A stretch of DNA of 35,557 nt from Beroe ovata (taxonomy: Eukaryota; Ctenophora; Nuda; Beroida; Beroidae), in contig CAMPET010000083.1 of the NCBI GenBank assembly GCA_946803715.1, positions 171,695 through 207,251 of the forward strand, in the 5' to 3' direction. The notes beneath the pieces were generated by a model. The model made no database searches. It had not been told where the DNA came from and saw nothing but the letters and a program-made list of their open reading frames with translations. Positions 22,276-33,667 of the stretch are shown piece by piece. Position 1 is the stretch's first letter. Each line of letters starts with the position of its first letter. A program made the position numbers and the translations under genes.

Positions 22276-23880
22276 TTGAGCCTGTGTCTGTTTGTTTGTA
22301 TATAAGTTTATGCTGTATACCTATAAGTTTGCTTGTGTCTAAAGGATCCAGGCTATTTCGAAGGGGTTTTGGTGTTGCTACCTCCTGTGCAGTCACACCT
22401 AACTAATTCCCATTTTAAAGTCCTTGCAGAAATAGTAGGTACTCGTCTCCCCCCCCAACTCACCAGTACATATTTACTCCTTCATAATCTGTGTCACCAC
22501 CAATAATATGTTGTTGGAAGTTTCCCGCCGAGCATTTGAAACTCAATCACCCACTACACAACATAGTAACTCTATCAGTGTGGCAATGTGTGGCTGTGTG
22601 CTCAAATGTCACAATTGTTGTTACGTCACAAATACTTCATCTAACTATAGTAGCTACTTAAGTTGTGTAAGTTGGCATAACAGTTGAATTATAATGATGG
22701 TAAATGCCAGTGAAAAGTCTTAGTCCAAATGTTGAGGTTGGAGAGTTAGCGTATTGTGTTTCCATCTAAAAGAGCCGGTGTAATCAATGTGATAACAGGT
22801 CACTGTCACAATGTCACTATCATGGGGGATAAGTGGGGGTTAAAATAACTGATAGAATTAGAGCTATATGTATCTGAGTGTTTAGTTTCATCAAGAGAGG
22901 GAAAGAGGGGGTCTAACAAAAGAGAGCTCTACATCAGACTGGAGTGGGTGTCAAGAGAGAAGAGATTGTGGGGCAGGGCCCGACGGATGAATTTTGGAGA
23001 GACAGTTATGTAATATGTAGCCATAAAGTGGTCTTCTCCAGCAAGAAATGTTCTGGAAATATGTGCCGATGTTTAGAATTATTCGAATAGAGCTAATTCA
23101 TTCGACCGTCATATTTCTGGAACCACTCTACTCTGACACCACCATATTTTGACATTAGTTTACTCCGACGCCAGTATCCTTATCATCACTTATACATCAC
23201 TTCCTTGACACCTGTTCATTCTGACACCAGTTAACTCCACCCTTAACAACTTAACTTAACATTGATGATAAATAGGACGAGTAGTGTTGTTACGAACATT
23301 TTACTGTAGCAATAAAACGAAGCGTTGATCTGTTGTAATATTTCAATTCATCTGTCATGAATCATAATCATACATCTGAAGATATTGGTTTAATAGCAAG
23401 CTGATAATTAATCACCCGTGTCAATATACAATGTACAATATTCTACCTACGTACTAATTACATATTCACATATTTCCTATATAATACATCTGTCTAGTGT
23501 TAACTGTGATAATAATCCGGATGTAACTGTTCATACATTAAACTGGAAACATGATCAGAAGATCCCTCTTTCACACACCATTAACTTAACACTGCCACCA
23601 CTCATTTTACAGAATACATTATAGTTTCAAGAGAACAGGTTGCTCAATATAACGTTTCTGGTTTCAACTTGCCAAATTCAAATTTCAAGTTGCACCTGAT
23701 GTTGCGCGCGAAACAAATTTAAGAAATATTAACTCATGTATCGTGATTGTTTTCGCGCCGCGCAACATTTACGCGCGCAAGCATGGTTCCCGGAGCTTGT
23801 TGAATTTGAGTTTTTGAGTCTTCAGTGTATTTCAACATTTACCTTCAATGAGGTTAGGGATAGAATTTGAGATTTTGACC
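22276..23880. other. non-coding, scattered TGACACC motifs
   Basis: No exon is recognised. A loose cluster of TGACACCA(C/G)T motifs lies at about 23115-23235. A CG-rich imperfect foldback (GTTGCGCGCGAAAC against TTTTCGCGCCGCGCAAC) lies at 23701-23765. Confidence 0.5.
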
Positions 23881-23889
23881 TGTTCCGAG

Positions 23890-25360
23890 AGAGCTAGCTC
23901 AAAAATTCTCCCGGATTCGAATTCTACGTCAAAAATTGGGCCAGGAACACTTATTTTCAGTATGTCTCCAGAGACAATGTTCTTGCCCGTTTTTTGGTAT
24001 TAGTGTGTCCCATTGATTTTCGTGATTTTGAAGGCTTTGCTTCCCAGGGGTTTGAAATCCTGATTTGGGCGTGGTTTCACGGCTAGTATGGATTCAACAT
24101 GATCATGAAAATGGTTGATACTTGTAGTCTGAGAGTAAGAGAGATAATTTGGTGAAAAATTGACGTCCTAAGTGCTCGTTAAGTCTCCCTAAGACACCTT
24201 CGAAAATGAGGCATAAAAGTGTGGAATCATTCACTTAACTTTCCACCGATACTGAGGTCAGAAATTTGACGAAAATTTTTTGGCCGATTTTTATGTAACT
24301 ACCATCGATTCCTATGTAATTCTGGACGCTGAATCGATTCCTGATCAAATTTTGGCCCTATCTCGCTTCCCTGAGGTGCTGTGTGTCATGCGACTTCGAG
24401 AGACATATTCAAGAAGAGAATACAATTTTCACCTATTTGCCGATGAGCTAGACCAAAAATTCATCCAGATTCGGATTCTACGTCAAAAAATAGGCCAGAA
24501 ACACTTATCTCGAGTTGTCGCACGGAGAAAAAATATTTGACCCATCCGGTGCGTCCCATTGATTTTCGTGTTTTTGAAGGCTTTGCTTCCCACGGGTTTG
24601 AAATCGTGATTTGGGCGTGGTTTCACGGCGTGTATGTATTCTGCATGATCATGAAAATGGTTGATACTTGTAGTCTGAGAGTAAGAGAGATAATTTGGTG
24701 AAAAATTGGTATCCTAAGTGGGAGTTAAGCCGTCGTTAGAGACCTTCAAAATCGAAGCATACAAGTGTGGGATCATTCACTTAACTTTCCACCGATACTG
24801 AGATCAGAAATTTAACGAAAATTTTTCATCCCATTTCCATACAAATACCATCGATTCCCATGTAGTTTTGGACGCTGAATCGGATCCTGATCGAATTTTG
24901 GGCATATCTTGCTTGCCTAAGGAGCTGTCTGTAACCCGACTTCGAACTATTAGTCTGAGATAAAACTTGAATTTTCGCCAATTTCCCGAGGAGCTAGTTC
25001 AAAAATTCTTCCAGATTCGAATTCTACGTCAAAAAATAGGCCAGAAACAATTATTACCAGTTCCTCATCGAGAAAAATTTTTGGTCCATCTTAGTGTGTC
25101 CCATTGATTTTCGTGATTTTGAAGGCTTTGCTTCCCACGGTTTTGAAATCGTGTTTTGGGCGTGGTTTCACGGCGCGTATGAATTCTGTATGATCATAAT
25201 AAGGAATGATACTTGTAGTCTGATAGTAGGAGAGATGATTTGGTGAGAAATTGGTGTCCTGAGTACCCGTTTAGTCTCCACTACAGACCCTCAAAAATGA
25301 AGAATAAAACTGTGGAGTGCATTGATTAAACTTTCACTACTGCTGTGATCAGAAATTTGA
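23890..25360. repeat. tandem repeat, unit about 545 bases, about 2.7 copies
   Basis: CCCATTGATTTTCGTG recurs at 24009, 24555 and 25100 (spacing 546 and 545). Each is followed by GAAGGCTTTGCTTCCCA and GGGCGTGGTTTCACGGC. A second block (AATTCTACGTCAAAAA) recurs upstream in each unit. The array is cut by the N at 25361. A short open frame at 24280-24540 lies within one unit and is broken in the others, so I do not call a gene. Confidence 0.9.
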
Positions 25361-25398
25361 NACGTGTGTCACGTGCGTTGACGGGTGCGAGTGATAGG

Positions 25399-25673
25399 TT
25401 GGCGGGAAATGCCAATTCCCCGCCAACTTCTCTCTCTCTACATGCTTGTTAACGGCTGCGTGGTACATTTGGTACTCCATTGTGTGTATGTATTATCAGG
25501 GCGCTGGCAAGCGCCCGCAGCCACGGAAAAAATGGGCGTGGTCCCGGCCCAGAGGGCCGGGAGCACTGCCCGAGGCCCGAAGGGCCAAGGGCAGTATTGT
25601 TTCGAACAGATATGAAGTCCCAAAGTAATGATTAAGTCATTACGTGTGTTTGTAAAAACACGTTTGCCAGCGT
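25399..25673. repeat. cluster of six adjacent perfect hairpins
   Basis: Arms, in order: TTGGCGGG 25399-25406 with 25419-25426; GGGCGCT 25499-25505 with 25510-25516; CCCGGCCC 25543-25550 with 25554-25561; ACTGCCC 25565-25571 with 25589-25595, enclosing GGCCC/GGGCC; GTAATGA 25625-25631 with 25637-25643; ACGTGT 25642-25647 with 25658-25663. CGCTGGCAA at 25502-25510 also pairs with TTGCCAGCG at 25665-25673, bracketing most of the cluster. It lies in a contig only 316 bases long, between the Ns at 25361 and 25678. Confidence 0.85.
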
Positions 25674-25678
25674 CTACN

Positions 25679-27940
25679 GTATGTAGGGCGCAGATTAACT
25701 TATTATAATCAGAGTTGCGCACGAAAGTACTTATTGTGGTTTTTGTAGAATTAACGTAGATTTTAAACCGATTTCGAAATTTACCTTTTAATTTTTGAAG
25801 GAAGAGTGGATGATGGTTTAAAAAGGGGAGTTGTTATGATGTGATGATTCTCTTCCCATTTTGTTATATTTATGATACGATGATTCATGATACNTAACAG
25901 AGGCCAGAGGCCGCGGGTCCTGCTAGTGTCCATTAAAAACAATACGCCCGTTGGACAGAGTTAGTGTATTTGACACAATATTATGTAAAAATATTAGGCG
26001 GCCTATAGCGATTTAGGCGGCCAAATGGAAATTTTTTAGGCTGCCTAAATGACGTTTTAGGTCGCCTAAAATACTGGGACGGGCTCAAACGCGCGTGATA
26101 TTTCGATTTATGCGCGCAACATAATTACTTTACCTGCGCGAGAGTCGAGGTATTTATGAATTTGTCTACTACCTGAAATTTGGAAAAATTGCCAAATCTG
26201 ACGCGCGGAATCCGAGTTGGAATTTCGGTGTCGCATCACCCTGTTTCTTCAATAACAGCAGTCTACAGAAAGTTTATTCAACTAAATTGTATACAGTTTG
26301 ACTGAAAACAGCGTATATTGTTCATCCTGTATCAACATTGTTGAGAAAGACTATTGAATAATGGACGGGTCATCCTTTACCATCAAGTTTTAAATCCTTT
26401 CGAAATAACAATTATATTGCTGACAGGTATCATCAATGTATGGAAGCGGTAATAAGAGGAACGCGTGCATCACGTGAAATACTCATGTATGACAGTCAGA
26501 TGTTACTTACAAGTACATCACATTTCTATCACCCCTTCTCCCCCTCCTCCCTCACTTGTCATTTCCCATGAAAATTTAGTACTATCTTACAGCAGACTGC
26601 AATACATGATAGTAACCTAATAACTTCAATTCGGATGGATTTTACAGTGGGCTTACGAGCGTGAGGGTCCGATTTGGATAATATGATATTATACATATTG
26701 CAACTAATGTAATCAGTAATTTAAATTTTTGGGTGATAAATAATCACACGTAAGGAGGTAGAAGTACTCCTCAGAGTGTAACAATTAGGAGTAATAACAG
26801 GTCACGTACCTCGACAAAGATACAACTTCCACATCTCTCACTGACGTCTACACTGCGTCCTGAATAATGTACAGCTAAGTCGGAAAAGTTCAGGGTTATG
26901 GCTTTTCAATCTCCATTCACTGATACAATGTGATTAAAGAAATTGTAATCTTATAATATGTGCTGGCCTGCTGTGGTAGCAATTTGTGAAGTAGTAATTC
27001 ACCCTAATTCATGAACTAACTTCACTATAATTGATCACTCATCTTCCACAAACAGATGGTGCTGTATGCGTCCTTCAACCGTACACCAACATACACTCAT
27101 CAAACTAGAGTCCTGCCAGCAATATTTCATTTAGGATGCAAAAGAAGCGCGCTTAGAGGTAGGCTCTGCTGAATATTGATGAAAAATTGTGAGAATGATA
27201 CTCACAGGGGGTTACCACTCTTGCAGTGGATAGCTACTAATTGAGGTCATGTTCATTTCTCCTATGAGAGTACGGAGAGTATAATATCAGGTGTTAAGTG
27301 TGAATTGTGTATACTGTACAGTGTGAATACCTACTGAATACTATTCAGTGAATAGTGATGTCATTCTCAGTCAAATTACCCACAGAACCAAAAGTCCGTG
27401 TGCATATCTCTGTGTGTACCTATGTCTCTGTGTTTGTGTCGGTCTGTGTATGTGTAAATGTCTGTGTGCGAGTTAGAGATAGAATAAATCACTGACAACT
27501 GAACAATTGAATGTCGAGTAGGAGTACCAATGAGACACAGAGTATAATGACAATCCAAATAACTGAAGTAGGCAATACAAACAGGCCCCACAGCTCATAC
27601 AATTATATACTGAAATACCTTGCTATGGAAAGCATTCATGGTAAGAATATGAATAGCATATAATTGACTCTATGGAAAAACCAGATTCACAACAACTTTT
27701 GATAACCACATCATGTGCAGAAGTGTGGAGTTGATTCTTATCCTTATTATTTGATGAGTATAATGCTCAAAACTTTCCTTCTCCACATCATGAGTAGAAG
27801 TGTGGAGGAAACATTCCCTCAATCATCTTTTCTTTTAAAAAGGCATTTGAGAAGGGATATACTGTCCAGCCATGACCATTAATCTCGACTTAATGGAATT
27901 GCGATATAAATTGTGGCAAATCTTTAGTCGCATATTCTTA
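25679..27940. other. repeat-rich non-coding DNA
   Basis: No certain exon. It includes a 215-base contig (25679-25893) between Ns, the TTTAGGC palindrome group at 25995-26071 and a TG-rich stretch at about 27398-27475. One open stretch with a fair acceptor and donor (27055-27159, starting MVLYASFNRT) could be an exon, but it resembles nothing I know and does not continue the coiled coil. Confidence 0.45.
25995..26071. repeat. four phased palindromes with TTTAGGC/GCCTAAA arms
   Basis: TAGGCGGCCTA at 25995-26005, a degenerate TTTAGGCGGCCAAA at 26012-26025, TTTAGGCTGCCTAAA at 26035-26049 and TTTTAGGTCGCCTAAAA at 26055-26071. Centres are 16-24 bases apart. Confidence 0.75.
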
Positions 27941-27944
27941 GATA

Positions 27945-28490
27945 TATCTACAGAAATTGTCGCTGGTAGAGGATTGATGACCCTGGCTCTTCAGAGTCAG
28001 AAATGTCCTGCACAAGTTTTCTCTTAGAGTTAGGACCTGGGAAATCAACAGGTTGCGCATTCTTTATTTTCAGTCTTGCTGCGAAGTTTGGGTCTCCCAC
28101 ACTGTAGGAAGGGCCTGTGTTCAGCTTTGAAGACCCTGGCAAGACCCTGGGACTTACCTGCATTGGCTTCTTGAGGAGCTCAGCGCAACCCTCATCCTTC
28201 AATTGAAGTGTTTTGACGAGCCTGTTAGAGATTAGGAACAAGAACCTAATTACAGAGTCTATAATCTATACTTAGTCAACTGTATGGTGCTTAACAGTAA
28301 CTTTCACCCACATGGCCAGGGCAGCACAGTTACTCTCAAGCTTCGGGCTTCCCACCCAATTTTTCTCTGAGGAGAACAATAGCAGAATCCTTGAGCTTGC
28401 GAGAAATCTCCTCACAGGTCACTTGCTTGAATGAGTTCACAGCACATGAAATGAAGTCTGTGGGCAAAGCTCCCGCCGTATTGTCCCTTG
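27945..28490 (-). CDS. possible gene fragment, unrecognised
   Basis: Two open stretches on the minus strand have protein-like composition. One follows a fair acceptor near 28461 and reads TDFISCAVNSFKQVTCEEIS on to LREKLGGKPEA and a stop near 28339. The other follows an acceptor near 28222, reads LVKTLQLKDEGCAELLKK, then a Lys/Pro-rich part and an acidic DISDSEEP patch, and stops at 27948. I could not join them in one phase with good splice sites, so this may be two pieces, a decayed gene, or chance. No family is recognised. Confidence 0.3.
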
Positions 28491-28564
28491 AACATTATAC
28501 TGCAAGCATAACCGATTTGTCATATGTCCTATAATATAATGTAACCTAGAGATGGGAATTGTGA

Positions 28565-28683
28565 TTGTCTGGCGATGCTAGACCGCTGATGCAAGCCGCG
28601 AAGGCTTGCGTCTGTCTGAGAATAAGTTTGCGCCGCGCGCGCGCAAAACGAAATTCTCGACAGGGTCTATCATCGATCGACAA
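28565..28683 (+). mobile_element. mini-transposon copy A, 9-base target duplication
   Basis: A 119-base non-coding element starts TTGTCTGGCG and ends GATCGACAA. It is flanked on both sides by GAATTGTGA (28556-28564 and 28684-28692), a perfect 9-base target duplication. Terminal inverted repeats are short (TTGTC/GACAA). Inside are a GCAAGCC/GGCTTGC hairpin and a CGCGCGCG core. The target duplication length fits the Mutator-like (MULE) class. No transposase is present, so any movement would be non-autonomous. Confidence 0.88.
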
Positions 28684-28795
28684 GAATTGTGACTGATATG
28701 ATAAGTTAATAAAATGTAAAAACCTAAATCAGGAAGTACGCTGTGGAAGCCTGGACCCAGTGAAATCATATCTGATCATTAAGCAGCCCATGTGG

Positions 28796-28940
28796 TTGTC
28801 GATCGATGATAGACCCTGTCGAGAATTTCGTCGCGCGCGCGCAACTTATTCTCAGACAACTTATTCTGACTTATTCTGACAACTTATTCTGACGCAAGCC
28901 GCTTCGCGGCTTGCATCAGCGGTCTAGCATCGCCAGACAA
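28796..28940 (-). mobile_element. mini-transposon copy B, inverted relative to copy A
   Basis: A 145-base element of the same family as copy A, in opposite orientation. It starts TTGTCGATCG, ends CGCCAGACAA, and is flanked by CCCATGTGG (28787-28795 and 28941-28949), again a perfect 9-base target duplication. It has about 26 extra bases from tandem ACTTATTCTGAC units, and a longer GCAAGCCGC/GCGGCTTGC hairpin. Together A and B look like one big inverted repeat, but the separate target duplications show two insertions. Confidence 0.88.
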
Positions 28941-28949
28941 CCCATGTGG

Positions 28950-29814
28950 TGGACAATTGACATAAGTACATATATGAGGTGCTCCCGCCGCGGCCGCCCT
29001 GCGTGACCCAAATACTCTGCGCGCTGCGCGTCTCCTTTCTACGACTTTTCAGTGAGGGTGAACAAAAAATAGACTTCAACAAAATGTGACAAACTTGGTA
29101 TCAGAATGATCAGCAGGCTGGTACTAACTCAAAAAATGAGTTTTGTTGCCAAAAATTGTGATTTGAACGAGTTGTGGGTGGTAGAACTAGAACAAGGACT
29201 GGGTGCAAAAAGTGTAACACAAAAATTTCGCGAGAATATGCCAAAGTTACAAAGTCTGTTGTTAAAACGAAATAACCAACGACGGTAGGGAAAACCCCTA
29301 CAAATTCGAACCATGCGCGGCTCAGCGATGACGGGACTCGACTATTGTATTTTACTATTTTATGAATTGCTGTATATAGCAATGATATTTTATCAAATAT
29401 TATCCATTCAGTTTCCAAGAAGTTCTTTAGTGGGAAGTTGAAAATTTTGTGAGTTATTTTAGGTATTGTTTGGGTTATTTATTTATTTCATTCAGTTTGG
29501 GTCATCTTTTTTTAATACTGATTGAATTTGAATACAACACTACTTTATACAATCAAATTTGAGATTGAAAACGGAGTTGTATTCCGAAAATATTCCCGAT
29601 GTCAAGTTGTTAAAATCCAAATTCAGTTATTAAAATTCAGTTTCATTACTTTGTCGCAGAGACCATATTCAAATTCAATCAGTATCAGTTATGCGACTAA
29701 TAAACAGTGATCTGATCATTCAGTTAATTTTTTTAATACTTTCAAAATATTGAATTTCATGTTATACTCTCAATTGTATGATTCATTCAATGGGTATGCT
29801 CTTTTTGAGACTGC
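28950..29814. other. non-coding upstream of TMEM199-like gene
   Basis: A short GC-rich patch (about 28983-29035, GCCGCGGCCGCC and GCGCGCTGCGCG) is followed by AT-rich DNA. An open frame at 29106-29288 has no recognised similarity and no splice context. The promoter of the next gene is presumably in the AT-rich part. Confidence 0.45.
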
Positions 29815-30330
29815 ATGAATAATAATTCAGGCATGAAATTGACCTTATCTGATTCCTTGAAGTTATTTCTCCAAAATCATACAGACTACAAGTATGATGA
29901 GAATGATGAATATATATGCTATCATGACTTCAAAGCACAGTGGCAAAAGTACAAGAAAAGCTCACCAGAACCAATACCTTTGTTTGACTTACTAAGCAGT
30001 TCATCACTATGCTGGGAAGAATTCTATCCCCAGAAAAGAATTAAGACTGATGCTCAGAGAGAGGCATACAAATTACGCCTTCAGAAACTTGAGTATGATC
30101 AGCTTACGAAGGGGATGGAACAAAAATCAGATACTTTCTTTGAGGATTCGCACAAAAAAGAGATAAGCACTGTTCTGAACTGCTTACTGACTGTTGTTGG
30201 TATGTTCATTGCTTTTTATGTACTCACCAAGAAAGCTGGTTATGAACTCATCACTTGTATATGTTCTGGATTGACAGCAGCTTTGCTGATAGCTACAATA
30301 GAGTTATACTACTTACTGAGAACTTTATGA
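29815..30330 (+). CDS. TMEM199: TMEM199/Vma12-like V-ATPase assembly factor
   Basis: A single-exon gene of 171 residues. The layout matches Vma12/TMEM199: a soluble N-terminal part with a LFDLLSSSSL segment (the family's LHELLEGS-like motif), a basic helix with alternating R/K-L residues (QREAYKLRLQKLEYDQL, about 81-97) and two C-terminal membrane segments (about 117-137 and 145-168) with a short tail. Family role: an ER membrane factor that helps assemble the Vo sector of the proton-pumping V-ATPase. Human TMEM199 has 208 residues. The start used is the first ATG after upstream stops; a second ATG is six codons on. AATAAA at 30394-30399 is a likely polyadenylation signal. Similarity is by architecture and a few motifs, so the family call is good but not certain. 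Confidence 0.75.
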   Translation: MNNNSGMKLTLSDSLKLFLQNHTDYKYDENDEYICYHDFKAQWQKYKKSSPEPIPLFDLLSSSSLCWEEFYPQKRIKTDAQREAYKLRLQKLEYDQLTKGMEQKSDTFFEDSHKKEISTVLNCLLTVVGMFIAFYVLTKKAGYELITCICSGLTAALLIATIELYYLLRTL

Positions 30331-30393
30331 CCTAAATTGTAGCAAGACACTATAGTTGTTTCATCTTATCAGTGATGTATAAGTTCTCAAAAG

Positions 30394-30399
30394 AATAAA
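30394..30399 (+). terminator. polyadenylation signal of TMEM199-like gene
   Basis: AATAAA lies 64 bases after the stop codon and well before the next gene's start at 30557. Confidence 0.55.
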
Positions 30400-30556
30400 T
30401 CTATAGGCATGATATTATCCTCGCTCACCTGACCTGATTGTTTTTAGAATTAATTGTTTTAATTGATCTCTATTGGCTATTGAATATTGATACATAGATC
30501 ATACCTTCTATTCATTTATTGCCATATGTTATCAGTGCTTTAAACATTCTATCAGC

Positions 30557-33500
30557 ATGGAAGAGGGTGATGATGGAGCCAGGGATGGAATACTACCTGT
30601 ACGGAAACGCTACTATGAGGAGTATGATGTTGAAATATTTCATGGTGAAAGAGGCAATTCTGGAACTCTTGCCATCCTTGAAAGGGTGATTTGTTTTATA
30701 GATTTGATGGTTGCAGCTACCTATAATTTTTGAATGGGTCATATAATTGGTGACTAGATATGCATAATCTTACAATTCAAATGCAGGGAGAGCGAGCATT
30801 CATTGAATGGACTCCCTTCAAGTCATATGATGTCAATAATCACATGTCATTTGATGAATGGGGAGTCATTGCTCATGACTCAGTACAAGAAGATGATGCT
30901 TCCATCCCACCACTTCAAATTCCCATTGCATCTGTAAGTTCTGTTAATTTGGTGGTGCTTGATATGAAACATGGCTCCTTTTTGGATTTCAAGAAATGAC
31001 AATTTCATAATAAATTTGATTCCTCTCTTAGATAGATTCAATCAAGCAAGAAATTGGTGCTAAAGGGCGACCTTGTATCATAATATCAACTCAATACAAG
31101 CGGCTTCCTGTTATATACTTTCCGAAACTGGATTCTGTTTATCGCCTGATTCAATGCTTGAAACGTTTTCTATGTTTCTTCAGGTAGGTCTCATTTTACT
31201 TGATGAGGAGTTTTTGCCTCCTCCATTTGGGTGGTCATAGACAATCCGATTTGACAATTAATGAGCATTTCTTAGAGATAAGGACACACTGGTGGTTGAT
31301 CACAGCAAGGCTGGATTACATAGTGTAATGAAGGAGCTGAATGTTGGTGGGACCACTACTAAAGGAAATGCCAGTGTCTACAAGGTAAAATCACACAGCT
31401 TGAGTCGTCATGACAACCAATGAGTTGCGTTACGAAGAATTAATTGTTATATTCCCAGAAAATCACCTACGATTTCCAAGACGTCTATGATGTTACCCTG
31501 AGTGGACTCTCCAAAGTCACCAATTTCCTGCGTGGGAGTGTGGTCGGTAAACCTGTCTCCCGACCAGGAGCCTCCTGTCAGAGTTCAGCTGCACGACTTC
31601 AGACGCCTCCAGAACATCTTTGTCACAGGTCTGCCCGTCAAATTTGATAGTTCAGCCACCGAAAATTGTGTTAAAACCTTGATTCTGACGAAATCTTGTT
31701 TCTAGACCGGCGGAAAGCGATTTTGAACTGTACGATGTGCGGAAGCCGTTGCCCAAGTCTGCACCGGTGGAGAGGGATTCGCAATTCACGCGGGGTTACT
31801 GGGAAACTCATCTCGACAACGAGGGTAGGGTACACCGAGTGAGGGAGCTACAGGATCGTGTTTTCAGTGGAGGATGTGAGGCTGGGTTGAGAGCGGAGTT
31901 GTGGCCGTTCTTACTCAATGTTTACCCGTGGGATAGTACTGAGGAGGAAAGATCTGCTATAATGATGGACAAGAAGGCGGAGTACGAAGTGTTAATGAAC
32001 CAGTGGAAATCAATAAATCCCAACCAAATGAAGAGGTATCAGAATTCAACTTCACAAAATGACCATTGACCACCTCTGTAACGAACTGCTCCTCTCGCAA
32101 ACTGAACTTCATAGCTAAAACACTCCTCCATTTTAGGTTCAGTCTTCATCGTGAGAGAGAAGCGCTGGTAGAAAAGGATGTGCTGAGGACTGACCGTGGA
32201 CTGGAATTCTATATGGGCCCTGATAACCCCCATGTTGCTGTACTTCAGGAGATGCTTATGACATACTGCCAGTACAACTTTGACTTAGGTACGTTTATAC
32301 TTTATAGGTCTCTTATTACACAACTCCCTGATTATTGTCTCAGGTCTCACAAAATTCCTTCACACATCCCACATTCTCCCAGGCTATGTTCAGGGTATGA
32401 GTGACCTACTCTCCCCATTGTACATGCTATTCGAGGATAAAGTGATGACGTTCTGGGCATTTGCCGGCTATATGGACATGGTGGTTCGTACACCGGCTTC
32501 TTTTATCCTGAATCATGTGGTTGTTTAATGACGGACAGAAAACTCAGATAAATTTAAAATCAGTTCCCTCTTACAATCAGGAAGACCATTTCTTCATGGA
32601 TCAGCTGAAAATCCAGGGAAAACTAGCAGACCTGTCAAGTCTCATTTATTACTGCGACAGCGAACTCTACAATCATTTGGAGAAGGAGGACTCCAGCAAC
32701 TTCTTCTTCTGTTTCCGCTGGCTTCTCATCAACTTCAAACGAGAATTCAAGTTGGTGATACTGCGCTGTTAATTTTCTACCCCCGAATTACACACTCAAT
32801 CACAAGCCCATCTCGCGAAACGTGTCATGACAGTTACATGACAACGTGATAGTTCTGTGACAGTTCTGTGACAAACTCCGTTTAGGTACGGTCCGCATAG
32901 CGTATATATATGATAATTGTGTATTTCATTCTCTCAGAGACACTGATGTACTGGAACTATGGGAAGTGATATGGACATGCCCGTACAACACTGATTACGC
33001 CCTATTTGTGGCGACAGCTATACTACTGCAGGAGCGTGACGCTATCATATCCAGCAATATGTCGTTTTCACAGATTCTCAGGGTAAGTGTAATATTTTCT
33101 TATCCTGATTTGAAAAACCAAATGATGAAAATCATTTCTCGGAAAAGGACGTACCAATATTTTGATGAGCATACAATAAGGACTTCCTCATGCGATATTG
33201 TTTATTTTGGAATGAATATGATGATCCATTGAATATATATACCTACTACTCAGTACTCATCTCAAAAGTAATTACTCTATTAGAAGAGCAAACAAATTGT
33301 ATAATTTCAGTACATTAACGATTTATCGCAACATCTTGACCTCCACAAAGTGCTCGGTAACGCAGAGTCGCTGTTCCACAACATCAGATCTCAGCCGGAC
33401 ATCCCATTCAACATCAAGAGTCACATTCTCCGTCTCGTGGACAGTGCCATGTCCTCCTTGGACAGTGCTCATATGAACAGTCAGCTCCGGGAAGAGGAGG

Positions 33501-33667
33501 GTAACGCGTGCCGGGTCACGCAAATCTCCTCCTCTGACACGCTCGACACCTCGTCACCGCGTGATTCAGTAACGCGTGATGTGGGCTCATTGCCTGGCAA
33601 CGGGGGCGTAACTCAGGATGGGGATGAGTTAGGTGAGGATCCTGCTTCAGTGCTTTTGCTCCATTGA
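30557..33667 (+). CDS. TBC1D15: TBC1D15/17 family Rab GTPase-activating protein
   Basis: Eleven exons join in phase: 30557-30685, 30787-30933, 31032-31183, 31276-31384, 31459-31628, 31706-32035, 32137-32288, 32383-32483, 32581-32750, 32938-33082 and 33311-33667 (653 residues). Human TBC1D15 and TBC1D17 have about 690 and 650. The N-terminal half is the DUF3548-type domain (ERAFIEWTPF, VTNFLRGSV). The TBC domain keeps both catalytic fingers: VEKDVLR (arginine finger R363) and GYVQGMSDLLSP (Q400). It continues through SSNFFFCFRWLLINFKREF and VLELWEVIWT to a Ser/Thr-rich tail. Family role: stimulates GTP hydrolysis by Rab7 in late-endosome and mitochondrial traffic. Introns are only 74-228 bases. 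The end of exon 8 (32483) is the least certain boundary; exon 11 could also be cut at a donor near 33633. It starts 226 bases after the TMEM199-like stop on the same strand. Confidence 0.93.

Noticed and set aside
23701-23765. Fourth copy of the mini-transposon
   Set aside because: It shares CGCG-rich arms and a foldback shape, but not the TTGTC ends or the GATGATAGACC word.
25385-25722. Open frames rich in Ala/Gly/Arg
   Set aside because: They overlap the hairpin cluster on both strands. Composition and stems explain them.
28565-28940. One large transposon with 115-145-base terminal inverted repeats
   Set aside because: Each arm has its own TTGTC/GACAA ends and its own, different 9-base target duplication, so these are two separate insertions.
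29106-29288. 60-codon plus-strand frame
   Set aside because: No similarity, no start or splice context, and an equally long frame lies on the other strand.
31547-31567. 21-base intron in TBC1D15 exon 5
   Set aside because: It has GT..AG borders, but it is shorter than spliceosomal introns usually are and reads through in frame, so it is treated as exon.
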